Positions 1-10,777 of a DNA stretch of 64,000 nucleotides are shown here, in pieces; the first letter of the stretch is position 1, and each line of letters begins with the position of its first letter. The stretch lies in assembly GCA_037043015.1 (NCBI GenBank), contig CM073330.1, forward strand, positions 14,960,512 to 15,024,511, in the 5' to 3' direction. The notes beneath the pieces are model-generated. The model did not search any database, was not told where the DNA came from, and worked only from the letters and a program-made list of their open reading frames with translations. The translations under genes were made by a program, and so were the position numbers. Source of the stretch: Bryum argenteum. Its lineage: Eukaryota > Streptophyta > Bryopsida > Bryales > Bryaceae.

Positions 1-155
1 AAGTCACCTGTTTCAATCCACACTTTGGGACCTCTAGACCTAATGCTTTAAATCAACACAACTTTTTCTAAAAAAATTAATTTGACATCTCGAGGATGTT
101 TCCATCATGCATGTGAGTGCGCTGCAGCACTTACGACTGGTGGTTGGTGTTTCAG

Positions 156-1291
156 GCTGGGCATGCTATACTATGGATCACGGACTTCCCTATGTTCGAA
201 TGGAACGAAGGAGAACAAAGGCTGGAGGTGAGACTTGCTCGCAAGTTTCTGTAACAATGCCCGTGCCAGGGGATGTAGAATCTTAGGGCACCTTCCCCTG
301 GGAATGAGACATCTCTTTAGCCCTTGAAGTTTCTGGCTCTTTGCGAGTATCTGAATTCAGATCTGTTCCGTAGTCTTATGTCAGTGTGGACTGTCATGTG
401 GCAGGCACTCCACCATCCCTTCACAGCTCCTCATCCAGATGACGTCGGAGACCTCAAAACTGCTCGAGCGCTGGCTTATGATCTAGTTTACAACGGTGTT
501 GAGGTTTGTTTCACTATCCTTGCAGGTTGATACCCATGGTATGTAATCTTGTGGTTTTAGCGAGCTGTAATATGACATTCTATAAACTGCGCTTGTACAG
601 CTTGGATTGCATACTCGATATTGGCTGGTTCTCAAATTTTGCTCCTTGGTACTCTTGTATGTAGATTGGAGGTGGAAGTCTGAGAATTTACAGGAGAGCT
701 GTTCAAGAGAAAGTGCTGAGTGCCATCGGCTTGACACCTGAAGAAGTTCGTTACTGAGTCCCCTAAATTTACCGCCCTTATTAGAGAAATTCTTATGTCA
801 TATAGCTGTTCAAGTGGTTCTAGTGTGGTGTGTAGGGTTTGATGCTTCATTATTCTGTACCTAACATGAAGATCTGGTGTTTGTGACCTCAGGCAGAAGA
901 AAAGTTTGGTTTTCTTTTAGAAGCATTAGATCTTGGTGCTCCACCGCATGGTATTGCACAGCTTCCTCCCTTGGATATGCTCACATTTCTCAATCTTTCT
1001 ATCATTGGTTAACACTTGCCTCTTCTTCGGAACTTCTGTCGAGGGACAATTTGTTATGTTATATGGAAGTTGGTGACTCCCTGACATGCTTGAATATGTG
1101 GACTCGCAGGAGGCATAGCATATGGGTTGGACCGGTTGGTCATGCTGCTGGCTGGTGAAACCTCAATTAGGGACGTCATTGCATTTCCAAAATCCACTCA
1201 AGCTCGGTGTCTCCTAACGAACGCCCCAGCATCTGTTGATCCTTCACAACTGAGCCAGCTTGCTCTGAGGTCTACTGTCATCAATACATGA
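156..1291 (+). CDS. Aspartyl-tRNA synthetase, bacterial/organellar type (C-terminal part, 5' end outside window)
   Basis: Charges tRNA-Asp with aspartate; the bacterial-type form in plants serves plastids and/or mitochondria. Five exons can be read: 156-227, 405-503, 665-745, 893-950 and 1110-1291. All have GT/AG borders and matching phases, giving 163 residues before a TGA. They read in order [66 protein letters not shown] and [15 protein letters not shown]...IRDVIAFPK. This is the class II catalytic core with motif 3 (GLDRL) and the C-terminal signature of bacterial-type AspRS. The N-terminal anticodon-binding domain and motifs 1-2 lie to the left. The last codons (ALRSTVINT then stop) are less certain, because a GT at 1270 could splice to a further short exon near 1388. 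No frame damage is visible. Family assignment is firm; the target organelle is not shown. Confidence 0.9.
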
Positions 1292-1545
1292 ACTGTACCA
1301 TATAGGTCCATATGTTGATTCGCACTTCAAGAATCATGATTCTTTGTTATCTTTCAGGTATTTTACTTTCAGTTATTTTACTTGCAGTTGGACGGTGCAA
1401 CAGTTGATGAGTTCGGGCTCTGCAAGCGTTGTGTTCCTGAGCTAGAGTAGCTATTGAAAATCGTGGGGGTAAAACATGCGATATAAGCAAAGAGAGATTG
1501 AAGACTGACCTCCCTAACTAAAATAACAGACAGGTGTAACGTTAA
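1292..1545. other. 3' flank of the AspRS gene
   Basis: This stretch probably contains the 3' untranslated region of the synthetase gene. No open frame or repeat is recognised before the TTAA-flanked element that follows. Confidence 0.4.
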
Positions 1546-1778
1546 CCCTTAAGGCAGACTGAAGCCTCAATCGGGCCAATTTGCCTAAAGAAACGAACGC
1601 TGTTGTCACGACACATGGATTGACTGAATATATTTCAAAATCCTTATGGTCAAATCTGATGAAACTTCATGGGTAGACTAATTGGTTGGATTTGTCAAAT
1701 CCAGCCTTCATAAAATTTTGTACAGCGATTCCAGAATCGCATGTTTGGAAGTCACTGTAGAGCAGTCGGCTTTAGGGG
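1546..1778. mobile_element. TTAA-flanked MITE-like element (copy F, 233 bp)
   Basis: TTAA occurs directly on both sides (1542-1545 and 1779-1782). The ends are imperfect inverted repeats: CCCTTAAGGCAGACTG on the left, and CCCCTAAAGCCGACTG when the right end is read on the other strand, 12 of 16 matching. The interior has no coding potential. TTAA duplication with CCC...GGG ends is the known signature of piggyBac-type elements; assignment to that superfamily is inference. Confidence 0.55.
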
Positions 1779-1782
1779 TTAA

Positions 1783-2328
1783 ACCAACAGCTGAGTGCAG
1801 TATACGGTATGTGGTAGGCTAGTTTGTTGCTGAAAATTCCAGAAAAACAGAATCGATTCTAGAAAAAACTGGGAATTGACACGGAAATGGAACTGATGTA
1901 ACGAAAATCTGAACAAATACATTATGTTCTACAAGTGTCAAACTGGGCTATCATATATTGTACTAGATTGTACTCAACAGTACAAGGACCTTGATATATG
2001 TAATCATGATTTTATTGAAGAGTAGATATCTACATGCGAAGTGGAAGTCCGAGAAGTCTTACCTTGTGAAACTCTGAGTTGGTCTGCTCTTCTGGCGAAG
2101 CCCACCTGGCGGCGAAACTTCCTCCACAGTCCACACCTGTTTATTGGATTATATTAATGAGCGGCGGCAAAGGAATTTCTAGCTACATTTCGGCAAGTCA
2201 AGAATCTCGAGGAGACTTTCTTTTTCCTGTTCCCTCACGCCCTCACCTCATTACGCGTCCTTTATCAATGATAAGACGTGTACTGTACAGAGACGCGTAC
2301 AACATACAAAGAACAAGTCGAAATGTCA
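1783..2328. other. Intergenic stretch upstream of the first lectin kinase
   Basis: The sequence is AT-rich, with stops in all frames apart from a short frame at 2079-2375 that resembles nothing known. Its right part is presumably the distal promoter of the lectin receptor kinase. Confidence 0.4.
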
Positions 2329-2377
2329 ATTCCACTAAGAGCTGCTCAGAAGAGCACTTCTTAGTGGAATTATAAAT
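2329..2377 (+). promoter_or_regulatory. Inverted repeat abutting a TATA box, upstream of lectin kinase 1
   Basis: A 12-bp arm ATTCCACTAAGA (2329-2340) is repeated as its exact reverse complement at 2359-2370 with an 18-nt spacer. TATAAAT (2371-2377) begins immediately after it. The TATA box lies about 260 bp before the ATG at 2633, so a leader of roughly 230 nt is implied. The core promoter role is inferred from position. Confidence 0.45.
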
Positions 2378-2632
2378 TGAGTGTGATTCCGACACGCCCT
2401 CCTACGATTCTAACCCACGCGCTCCGAAGAGTGAAGACATTTCACAAGCACACGGCGCCATAATCTTAACTTAGAATGTCCATCTGCGGCGAGCACTCCA
2501 CAGTTCGTGCAGCAGCAATTACTGATCATAGCATCACAACTTTTGGCTTTCAAGCTCCTGCAACTCAATCGATCACTAGCTACGAAGCAAGGTCATGCTG
2601 TCCTTGAAATTTACTCGAAGAAGGATCGATCG

Positions 2633-5086
2633 ATGTCGCGTGGTTCAGTCCTTACGGTAGTGGTGATTCTCTTTTTGAGTGTCTTCGTTAAAGCTCAAAA
2701 CACCAGTTTCGACTTCCCAGATTTCAGAACGGCGAATGGCAACATCTTGGACTATGGGGACAGCAGCTTCAGCAACAATGACGCTTCCTATGACATGAAC
2801 AACGGAGGGGTCAATGGTAATGCAGATTCGTGCGGGAGGATCATGTACAAGAACCCAGTGCAAATGCTAAACGGCAACAACGGGACCGTTGCTTCGTTTT
2901 ACACAGCTTTCACAGCTTCATTCTCAAGTTCAGGAGCTAATTGCGGTGATGGAATGGCCTTCACCTTTTTAGAAGCTCCAGAGATTAGCGCTGACGACTA
3001 TGCAAATAAGTCCGGTGGAGGCTTTTGCCTCCTAGATTTCAATTACCCTGATCCTAGTCGGAAAGTGTTTGCAGTTGAATTCGATTCGTTTAGGAACACC
3101 AATATCAACGAAACCTCCAATGCACATGTTGGCGTCGATATTGGCACCACAAGCTTAGCCACAGCAGACTTATGTGCAATCGGTAATATGTCGAGATTTT
3201 GCAACACCACGTCAAGTTTCTGTGGTGAGAAAGGAAAGTTTGCGGCTTGGATCGACTACGACAGTGGAGCTCAGAAGCTGGAACTTAGGATCACACAAGT
3301 GGCGTCAGGATACTCCACTGCTTCGAAACCTGCACGAGCTGCAATTACGGTGAATAACCTTGATTTGAGCCAGGTCTTCAAGCAGAATATGTACGTAGGT
3401 TTCAGTGCCGCTACTGGGGCCTATCAAGAGACTCATAAAATCCACTCCTGGACATTTGCAACGACTGGAATCGTACCGGTGCCAAGCCCACCTGCGGTGT
3501 CAATCCCACCTGCAGCTCCATCTTCCAACAAAACGTCGACACCGACAATTGTGGGGGCAATTTGTGGCGCTGTTGGTGGGTGCGCTGTCCTAGGACTGTT
3601 GTTGTGTTGGTTCTGCAAGCGTCGGAAGGTGAAGGCCTCGCAGGAGCTGATGCAGTACTCCAACTTGGGTGAGCTGGGTCTCACGGAGACGTCGTGGGAG
3701 TTTACTTACAGAGAGCTCAGCAGGATTACCAAGAATTTCAGCGACACCGAACTCCTTGCCAGCGGAGGATTCGGTGATGTCTTCAAAGGTAATTTCGTGA
3801 ACTCAACCCTCACCAACTCCACTGCATTATTTTTGCTCCGAAATCTTGAGTATAAGGTCACTTGGGGGAATTTTACGAATGAATCAACCATAGTGGCGTC
3901 AACATCCAAATGCAGATTCAGTGTGCACTAGTCGTCTGAGCATGTTCACAATGTTCCTATCATCTCAATCCTGTCAGCTAAGTGGAATTTTCGACGTCGT
4001 GTAGGTACATTGGCGTCCGGAGCTCTAGTGGCAGTGAAACGGATCAAGCGACGAAAGGAGCAGGGCGTGAAAAGCTTCGTGGTCGAAGCAACCAGCATGC
4101 GCCAGATCCGGCACCGCCATCTATTGCAGCTGCAAGGATGGTGCGTCTCCAAAGAAGGCATGCTGCTGGTATTCGATTTCATGTCCAACAGCAGCCTCGA
4201 CAAGTGGATCCACGCAACTGATGATCGTCCCACTTTATCTTGGCAAGATCGGCGCAACATACTGGCGGGGGTGGCGTCGGGGTTGGCGTATCTGCACGGG
4301 GAATGGGTGCAATGCGTGTTGCATCGGGACATCAAGTCCAGTAATGTGATGCTGGACGCGGATTTCAATGCCTATTTGGGCGACTTCGGATTGGCCCGCC
4401 TGGTGGATCATCACAAGGTAGACAAGACAACGCTCCTGGCTGGGACGCTGGGGTACATGGCGCCGGAGATGCATCACACAGGGCGAGCCACCAAGGAGAC
4501 GGATGTGTATGCGTTCGGGATTCTGATGCTAGAGGTTGTGTGCGGAAGGCGGCCGTTAGATTCTGGGGTTGCGGATCCGGGAGACTACGTGTTGGTGGAC
4601 TGCGTGTGGCGCGCTCATGAAGCCGGCGATCTCTTGAGCGTTGCGGATCACACTCTGGTCATGGATGAGGGGAATAAGGTTGGTCAGACTTCGGAATTGT
4701 TCACGATGATCAGGTGGATGTTGCAATTAGGGCTGTTGTGTTGCCATCCGAATCCAGGAGAGCGGCCATCCATGCGGGATGTGGATCAGTGGTTGTTCAG
4801 TCAAGCCCGCGACGGTGTAGGTACTGATCTGCCACGCTTGCCAGCCACCAGACCTTACTTTGAGCACTACCTTTACGCGACACAGGAATTTTCGGGGAGT
4901 GGCACGATTATTGGTAATTCTGCATCGCAAACGTCCTCGCTGATGGGTGCAAGCTCTTCATCACAAACACAAACGTCCTCGTCGCATCCCATTCACCTAG
5001 ATGATCATGTGTCCTTGGAAATCGAAGACTCTGCTGTGAAGACGTCGACATCTGTGTTGTCGAGAGAATTTGGAGATCAGAGGTAG
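2633..5086 (+). CDS. L-type lectin receptor-like kinase (copy 1)
   Basis: Plasma-membrane receptor kinase with an extracellular legume-lectin-like domain and a cytoplasmic Ser/Thr kinase; family members act in defence and development, but the ligand here is unknown. Two exons, 2633-3788 and 4005-5086, join in phase (AAA G|GT ACA) to give 745 residues. The start is the ATG at 2633 because it opens a signal peptide (hydrophobic to about residue 22); the frame upstream lacks an ATG. A lectin domain (about 25-285, with CGDGMAFTF and VFAVEFDSFRN) is followed by a proline-rich linker, a transmembrane helix (about 305-328) and a stop-transfer KRRK. The kinase has SGGFGD (about 380), Lys397 (ALVAVKRIK), HRDIKSSN (His492-Arg493-Asp494), Asp512-Phe-Gly and APE (538-540), so it should be active. 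The intron stays open for 143 nt, so intron retention would give a membrane-anchored, kinase-less form. It is a paralogue of the gene at 14281-16691. Confidence 0.93.
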
Positions 5087-5160
5087 CAAGAACGGAGTGG
5101 GTAATATTTGGTAACAAGATCGTGACTAGCCCACATTGACTCAAACAATGGTCTGAGGAG

Positions 5161-5302
5161 TGTTGTCTTATCAGACAAAATTCCTATTCATTTGTCAAAC
5201 ACAATTTAGATGAAACGTACGTCTAAGATGTCTCTAATATATCATATGTGCGTCTCATCTAAATTATGTCTGACAATAGGAATTTTGTCTGATAAGACAA
5301 CA
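5161..5302. mobile_element. Foldback MITE, 142 bp
   Basis: The first 28 bases, beginning TGTTGTCTTATCAGAC, are an exact inverted repeat of the last 28; weaker pairing extends to about 55 bp per arm. There is no coding capacity. No target-site duplication is obvious. It sits just beyond the stop codon of lectin kinase 1, probably in its 3' untranslated region or immediate flank. The superfamily is not determined. Confidence 0.7.
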
Positions 5303-6798
5303 GTCATTGTGCGCTGGTCATAAACCACATTTTTCTGTACTAATAAACACTATGGGCAGGGATGCTTTGGTGTGGGAGATATGATTTGGGGTGCCGCCCC
5401 GTCATCAGGATTTACGGCCAGTGTTGAACAAAAGAATCCCTTAAAATTGCCAAACAGTGTTGGGTGGCCAGTTTCACCCCTAAATTACATGGAGACGAGC
5501 ACCCGTGTTTAGTTTCTGGTGGAAGGCATGAAGTAGCTACTAGTTCACCAGGGATCAGTCACAACTCTGAAAGGTGTCAAGGTAGTTCAAGCATGCATGA
5601 AATTTTTCAGGAAGCATATGTTCTGTATATTACTCAGAAAGCATATGTTATATAATATTGGCAAATCACATGTGCAGATCTGAGATGGAGTGGGAAACCC
5701 AATTCTAGTGAAATTTCACGATGTGGTGATATTCATATTTCCAATTTGACATGGTTTTATGGAACAAGTGGTCAAGTCGAGCAGTCGTTGAGGTGTTGCA
5801 ATTTGACACTAGTGGACTGATAGTTAAGGCCAATAAAGTATCTGCCCGTGTTACATCTCAAGTTATTTTGGTTACATTTCGTTTGGTGTACACAAGATTA
5901 TCAACCACGTTTCTAAAAATAGGAAATAATGTACCATTCATTTCATTTGGTGTACACAAGATTATCAACTACATACACACAATACATAGGGTGGAAATTA
6001 ACTTTCTCTTCTCACTTTTTCAGAGTCTTGTTGCATTATAAGAAGAGCGAGAGTCTGTGCGGTGTGCATGACTAATTTGGTGGCGTATGTGACTTAATGA
6101 ATCCTGTTCACTTTATAACTTCGTGATCGTGAGTGCTCGTTGATTCGCACCATCTCCATAAACTGATGAAAGATGGGATTTCCATTCCTTCTAGGTACCT
6201 TCTGTCCCGCACATGTGTTGCAAACCCCGACTGCAAATTGCGACATGTGGCAAGGAACCACTTCTTCATGCTCACGTGCAGTACAACAATCAAAAAGAGT
6301 CTTTCTCCGATGCTCGAGTAGACCTACTGAGCTTTGATGAAGATCACTGCCTCAATCTCAGAGTGATCGGCATATCTCATTGGCCTCCACTATTAGCAAC
6401 ACACCAGATGGTAACTTTGAATGAAGAAGCATGCTGATAAAAATTCTTCAGGAACGAGCAACACATGATTCAATATCGCTACACAGATACTTGACGACAG
6501 TCAAAGATGTCGTCTCCTTGTGAAGAGTGCCTCCGCGGAATAGGGCAGAGCAATTCAAATCAACAGGAGTCATGCAGATAGACGACGAGGAGAGAAACAA
6601 TCTGAGATGTTCCGCAAGAATGGAGTACAATACAAGAAGCGAGAGAGTCAAAATTTTGAAAATGGAGAACCTATCAAACAGACAGAGGTGGTCAAGTCAA
6701 AGGAAAGCGCTCAACACATGTAACTAAATTCACAAAATGCTGCTGCATGAGTGACCTCTGCACATCTTCCACCCCACAACGATCGACCACTCCTTAAT
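5303..6798. other. Intergenic region between lectin kinase 1 and CURT1
   Basis: No gene is recognised. A 28-29-bp direct repeat (TTTGGTGTACACAAGATT core) occurs near 5876-5904 and again at 5941-5969, 66 bp apart. Short open frames at 6108-6437 and 6448-6727 have balanced composition but match no known domain. Roughly 6700-6798 is expected to be the 3' untranslated region of the reverse-strand CURT1 gene. Confidence 0.4.
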
Positions 6799-8008
6799 TT
6801 ACTTGGTCTCAGATTCAACGGCGCCGGTAATCTTTCCCTTGAGCACCTCAATGTCTTCCACAAGCTCCTTGCGGCTGGACTTAAAGAGCAGGTAGCGGTA
6901 CACGAACCATCCGGTGTAGCCCAGTCCGATGAGCTCCATCAACTTGGGAAGCAACGGCACGGCGTTGATGGCACCCACAATGGTGGACGACAGCCACAGC
7001 GCTACCAGTGCACCTCCGGCGTAGATCCCCACCGTGGTCTTGTTCTCAGTGGCATCCCACTACGTACAGAAAACAAACCCTATGTCATCGAAAATCTTGT
7101 AACCCAAAATTCGCATGTATGAATTGAGTACTAGCTGATGTAGGTGTTTCGTATTCTGTAATCAGGATGAGAGAACACACCTTGGCCTTGAGGTCTTCGA
7201 CGAATTCTTGGAGTTGGGCAGAGCTGTCCGAGTCAGATACGGCTCGGATGGGCGCAGGGTTCAGCCTCATGCTCTCTGAAATCAGCAACACAAGAGCAAA
7301 TTTGATGAATAGCAGAACACATCCCACATGACTCAATCATGTCATATCCATGTTTAAGCAGGCCACGGATGTGTCTCCATATACAGGCTTCGGATTTGGT
7401 TTCCTGTTGAATCACTCTGGATTGTATCAATCGCAAGGACACAATCACAACGAAGTACGAAACCTCCCCTGCAGAATGACCACTTATCGATACTGACTGA
7501 GCTGAAGTCACTGTGCCCCCTTGTACAACATCGCGCGGTTCTCCATATGTAACGCATGATTGTCATACGAAAATGACCAGCATACGCACATTAGGTAGAT
7601 GAATTCATAGAACACGCTGTAAAATTGTCGTTATCAACTAGGTCACGTACGAGTTCCGGGAAAGTTATAAGATCTTATTTTCCACAAAGAAGACATCAAG
7701 TACCCAACACATGCGAACAGAACTGGGGTCCATTGATCATCAAGCACCCGAAGATGTAACAATCTGCCACGACGGATGAAGTAGAGGGGAGATGATGAAT
7801 GGCAGTCACAGAAGGAGGAGGAAATGGGGCAGCATTGCAAGGACGCACCTGCTCTCCGGGAGCTGAGCACCACCTGGTTGCCATGGATGAGGCTGCGGCG
7901 GAGAGCCAACGACCGGGCGGAGGCCGCGGCAGCGGGGCGGGAGGTGGAGGACGAGGCCGCGACCGCAGCAGCCACGGAGGAGCTGGTCAAGGCAGCAACG
8001 CACGCCAT
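6799..8008 (-). CDS. CURT1: CURVATURE THYLAKOID 1 (CURT1) family protein, plastid precursor
   Basis: CURT1 proteins oligomerise at grana margins and bend thylakoid membranes. Three reverse-strand exons, 8008-7849, 7275-7181 and 7059-6799, have GT/AG borders and matching phases and give 171 residues, close to the family's usual ~160. Residues 1-53 are rich in Ala, Ser and Arg, as in a plastid transit peptide. An acidic, amphipathic stretch (SDSDSSAQLQEFVEDLKAK) follows. The conserved core from residue 86 (WDATENKTTV) contains two hydrophobic segments (about 95-118 and 121-145), with WLSSTIVGAINAVPLLPK and ELIGLGYTGWFVYRYLLFK, then a charged tail (SSRKELVEDIEVLKGKI). This core is diagnostic. 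Subtype A/B/C cannot be assigned by eye. A GGATAAGG I-box-like sequence, often seen in light-regulated promoters, lies at 8231-8238. The gene lies between the two convergent lectin kinases. Confidence 0.95.
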
Positions 8009-9051
8009 AGCTGCTGGATTGCTTGAAGCTCAAGTGGGTCGATGGGAGCGATGGAGCAATGCAGTGGCAGCAGCAGAAGTGGGGGTGGTGGAGCAATGGC
8101 GACGACGACGGCGACGATGACGAGTCACAGCAGTGAGTGCGGGCAGCTAGAAAGTGGAGTTGCCGGGGAGATGGAAATCTGGGCGTGGATGATCCCAGCC
8201 AACCGTGGCCTTGCAGCGCCCCCCGCGCTCGGATAAGGTTTCAGCGTCCCCCCGGCTGCCTTACACCTGGGCCTTCTTCTCTCAGGCCGGAGAAAAGCCC
8301 CACCGGTCGTTTCTTCTCTTTTCTTTCTCGATAATCATTCGTTTCTTAAAAGTCCAAATGACCATTTTTGGGTTGAATTGTAGAATCTTGTCCCACGGCT
8401 ATAATATAAGGTTTTTATAAACCATAAATTTGTAGATTATTTGTTATAAATCTTAAAAAACATATCTAGCAAGGTTTTATTCATGTGCAGTTTGGAGGTC
8501 AAGGTATAGACCAATGAGGTTTTAATATTTGTATGAGGTGGGCATCCTTTTGAAGTGCCGGCTGACTTTGAATTTCTTGATGAATTTCCATAATTTTTAG
8601 TCAAAGAAAGGTTATCTTATTACAAGTGACGTGTTATATAAGCACAATTTACATGGAAAGTCAAGCATGGAGCTAAAGGAGGATACAATTTTTCTTATTG
8701 TGATTGGTGCATTACTTGTAGTTCAAAAAATAAACCAATCATGATTACGGCACTTCCCCTTCTCTAACCACTGAATTTGTCTTTCTTTGTGGAGCCTCGA
8801 CGATATACACGGTCAACTAGGACATGGCAAAAACTTAAGAGCCACTCTTCAAATTCTCTTCTCGTCATATTTATAGGACAATTTATTTTATTCCCCCCAA
8901 GGTGAAGGGGTACTTTGAAGTGAACTATGATCTCTCAATATTTACTGTAAAGTGATAGGGTTTGTAGAATATGGTTTTCTTCATTTCATTCCTAAATAAT
9001 ATTAATGATACTTATTACTACAGTGTTTCCTTGTAAATGGTGTGGTTTTTG
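8009..9051. other. CURT1 promoter side and AT-rich intergenic DNA
   Basis: Positions 8009-8300 are GC-rich with short open frames. They are most likely the CURT1 leader and proximal promoter, including CGACGACGGCGACGATGACG-type simple sequence near 8100. From 8300 onward the DNA is AT-rich with no coding signal. Confidence 0.45.
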
Positions 9052-9096
9052 GTTGTCAAGAATAAGACATTTCTTTCATGTCTTATTCTTGACAAC
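9052..9096. repeat. Perfect 19-bp inverted repeat (hairpin)
   Basis: GTTGTCAAGAATAAGACAT (9052-9070) is followed by a 7-nt spacer (TTCTTTC) and its exact reverse complement (9078-9096). It could be a minimal remnant of a foldback element or an intergenic hairpin. No gene or poly-T tract beside it suggests a terminator function. Confidence 0.75.
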
Positions 9097-10170
9097 GAGA
9101 TGGAGCAACATCATTCCAAAAGCGGCACAGAAGGATGTGATTGTTCGACGTGACCAAAATTCCATTAAAATGTCTTTTTTATGAAAATATTACTTTTTTT
9201 CTATGTTCCTTATCTTATTTTTGAAATTTTTATGCAAATAACTAAACTTTAGATTGTATATCTATAGAATTTTTTGAACAAATCATAACCAGTCACCTTA
9301 CATTGTGGTCTAAAGTAGTAATGATAAGGATACTTTGGACACTTTGGTGTCATAGACTTAACAACGCTTACACTATAGACCAAGAGCCATGACCATACAA
9401 TGGAAATTGTATGGAATTTTTAAATTTGTGATTGGAGAGTAAAGTGCTCTTGATCTCATTTGGCTTAACACTACTTTGAAAAGAGCAGATTGACCACTAT
9501 CTTTGGGGTTCCAAAAAATGCTAAATTTTTCTAAATGAGTAATGTTTTGATAGTCTCTTAGACTATAGTTGGGATGAAGCGAATGCCTACATTCTGAGAA
9601 ACCATGAGGCACAAATATCATTGATTGGGTAGTGTTTAATTATTTAAGATAAAGGAGGAAAAAAAGAAGGGTGAAGGAGAGAATGATGAAGATAATTGGG
9701 CTTCAACTTGTCCCGGTCAACATCTACTTTGCACTACAAAGAGTGACCAAGCCACTTAAATTTCAATTTTTTGACTTTTAATGATTTAAGTTTCTTGGCA
9801 TGGCTTTTGGTCCATATTGTAAAGTGCCCCTTAGTTGCTTCATACAAAATTGTGGCTCATAAGAAGGAACATCCTCCATCAACAAAAGAGAGTAAGTATT
9901 TTCTTCAATTCAAAATTTTTATGAATAGTTTAATTGCCCATTCTAGAAAAAGGTTGGACTCTTGGTTTAAATATTCTATTTAATATACATTTTCTTCTGG
10001 ACCCGTGAAACATTAACAAAGATTGTTTGGTTGATTTTCAAGGTTGATACCACAAAAAAGAAATTCCACATTTTGGAGAAAATTTAGATGCAAGGATCCC
10101 TCACGAGGTTCCAAACAAACCCTTCTTCAACTTCTTGAATTGCTATGTAGTACCAAAGTTTGGGGGCAAT
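9097..10170. other. AT-rich intergenic DNA
   Basis: No gene, tandem array or recognisable transposon end is seen here. Open frames at 9373-9621 and 9771-9983 have AT-biased, non-coding composition. Confidence 0.4.
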
Positions 10171-10174
10171 TTAA

Positions 10175-10535
10175 CCCTAAAACGCATAGCTATACAGATT
10201 CGGGCAGCCCAGTATTGGATCACAACATCTTTTGCACTTGGGCATCATGAATAGTGCACTTTTTGAACTTGGGCATCAGGAATGATCCAATCAATGATGA
10301 GCTTGCAACTTCCTACAAGCATTGTACACCCCAACCTACCTACCACAATCCTTTCAAAGCACATAAATCACTCATACAGATTGTGATTTGAATCCTAAAA
10401 TTTCACTTTTTGAATGCATGAGAAGAAGGTGACCAGTTTGACATCAAAATATAAGTGAAAAGTTGAGTACATTGAGAGCTACAGAGGAGATTCTGTTGGA
10501 ACATGACCCCTCGGGTCACCTTCGGCGTTTAAGGG
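10175..10535. mobile_element. TTAA-flanked MITE-like element (copy A, 361 bp)
   Basis: TTAA flanks both ends (10171-10174 and 10536-10539). The left end is CCCTAAAACGC and the right end read in reverse is CCCTTAAACGC. The interior is clearly homologous to the element at 34661-35022 (shared stretches such as TTGGGCATCATGAATAGTGC and CAATCAATGATGAGCTTGC). A small hairpin (TGACCC-CTC-GGGTCA, 10504-10518) sits 17 bp inside the right end. It is non-coding. Confidence 0.75.
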
Positions 10536-10777
10536 TTAAAGAATAAAGTTTAAGTTTCACTGTAGCCCGGAAATGACCTCGACCACACACCAATTTGGCA
10601 TTTTTGTAATTTCCGACAACCTATATGAAGGGGTTAAGAGTATTATTTTTTCTTGAGATTTTTAGTAGGTGCTTCTTATAGTGCAAAGTCTATTTGGTAA
10701 AACTTGCAAAGTCGGAATCCAATTTTAAGACCCTTATTTTGAAATTTAAGGTTTTATGTCCAAAAAGAATTGTTTAA

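Noticed and set aside
1-155. A further upstream AspRS exon
   Set aside because: No frame in the first 155 bases reads as AspRS sequence; it is treated as intron.
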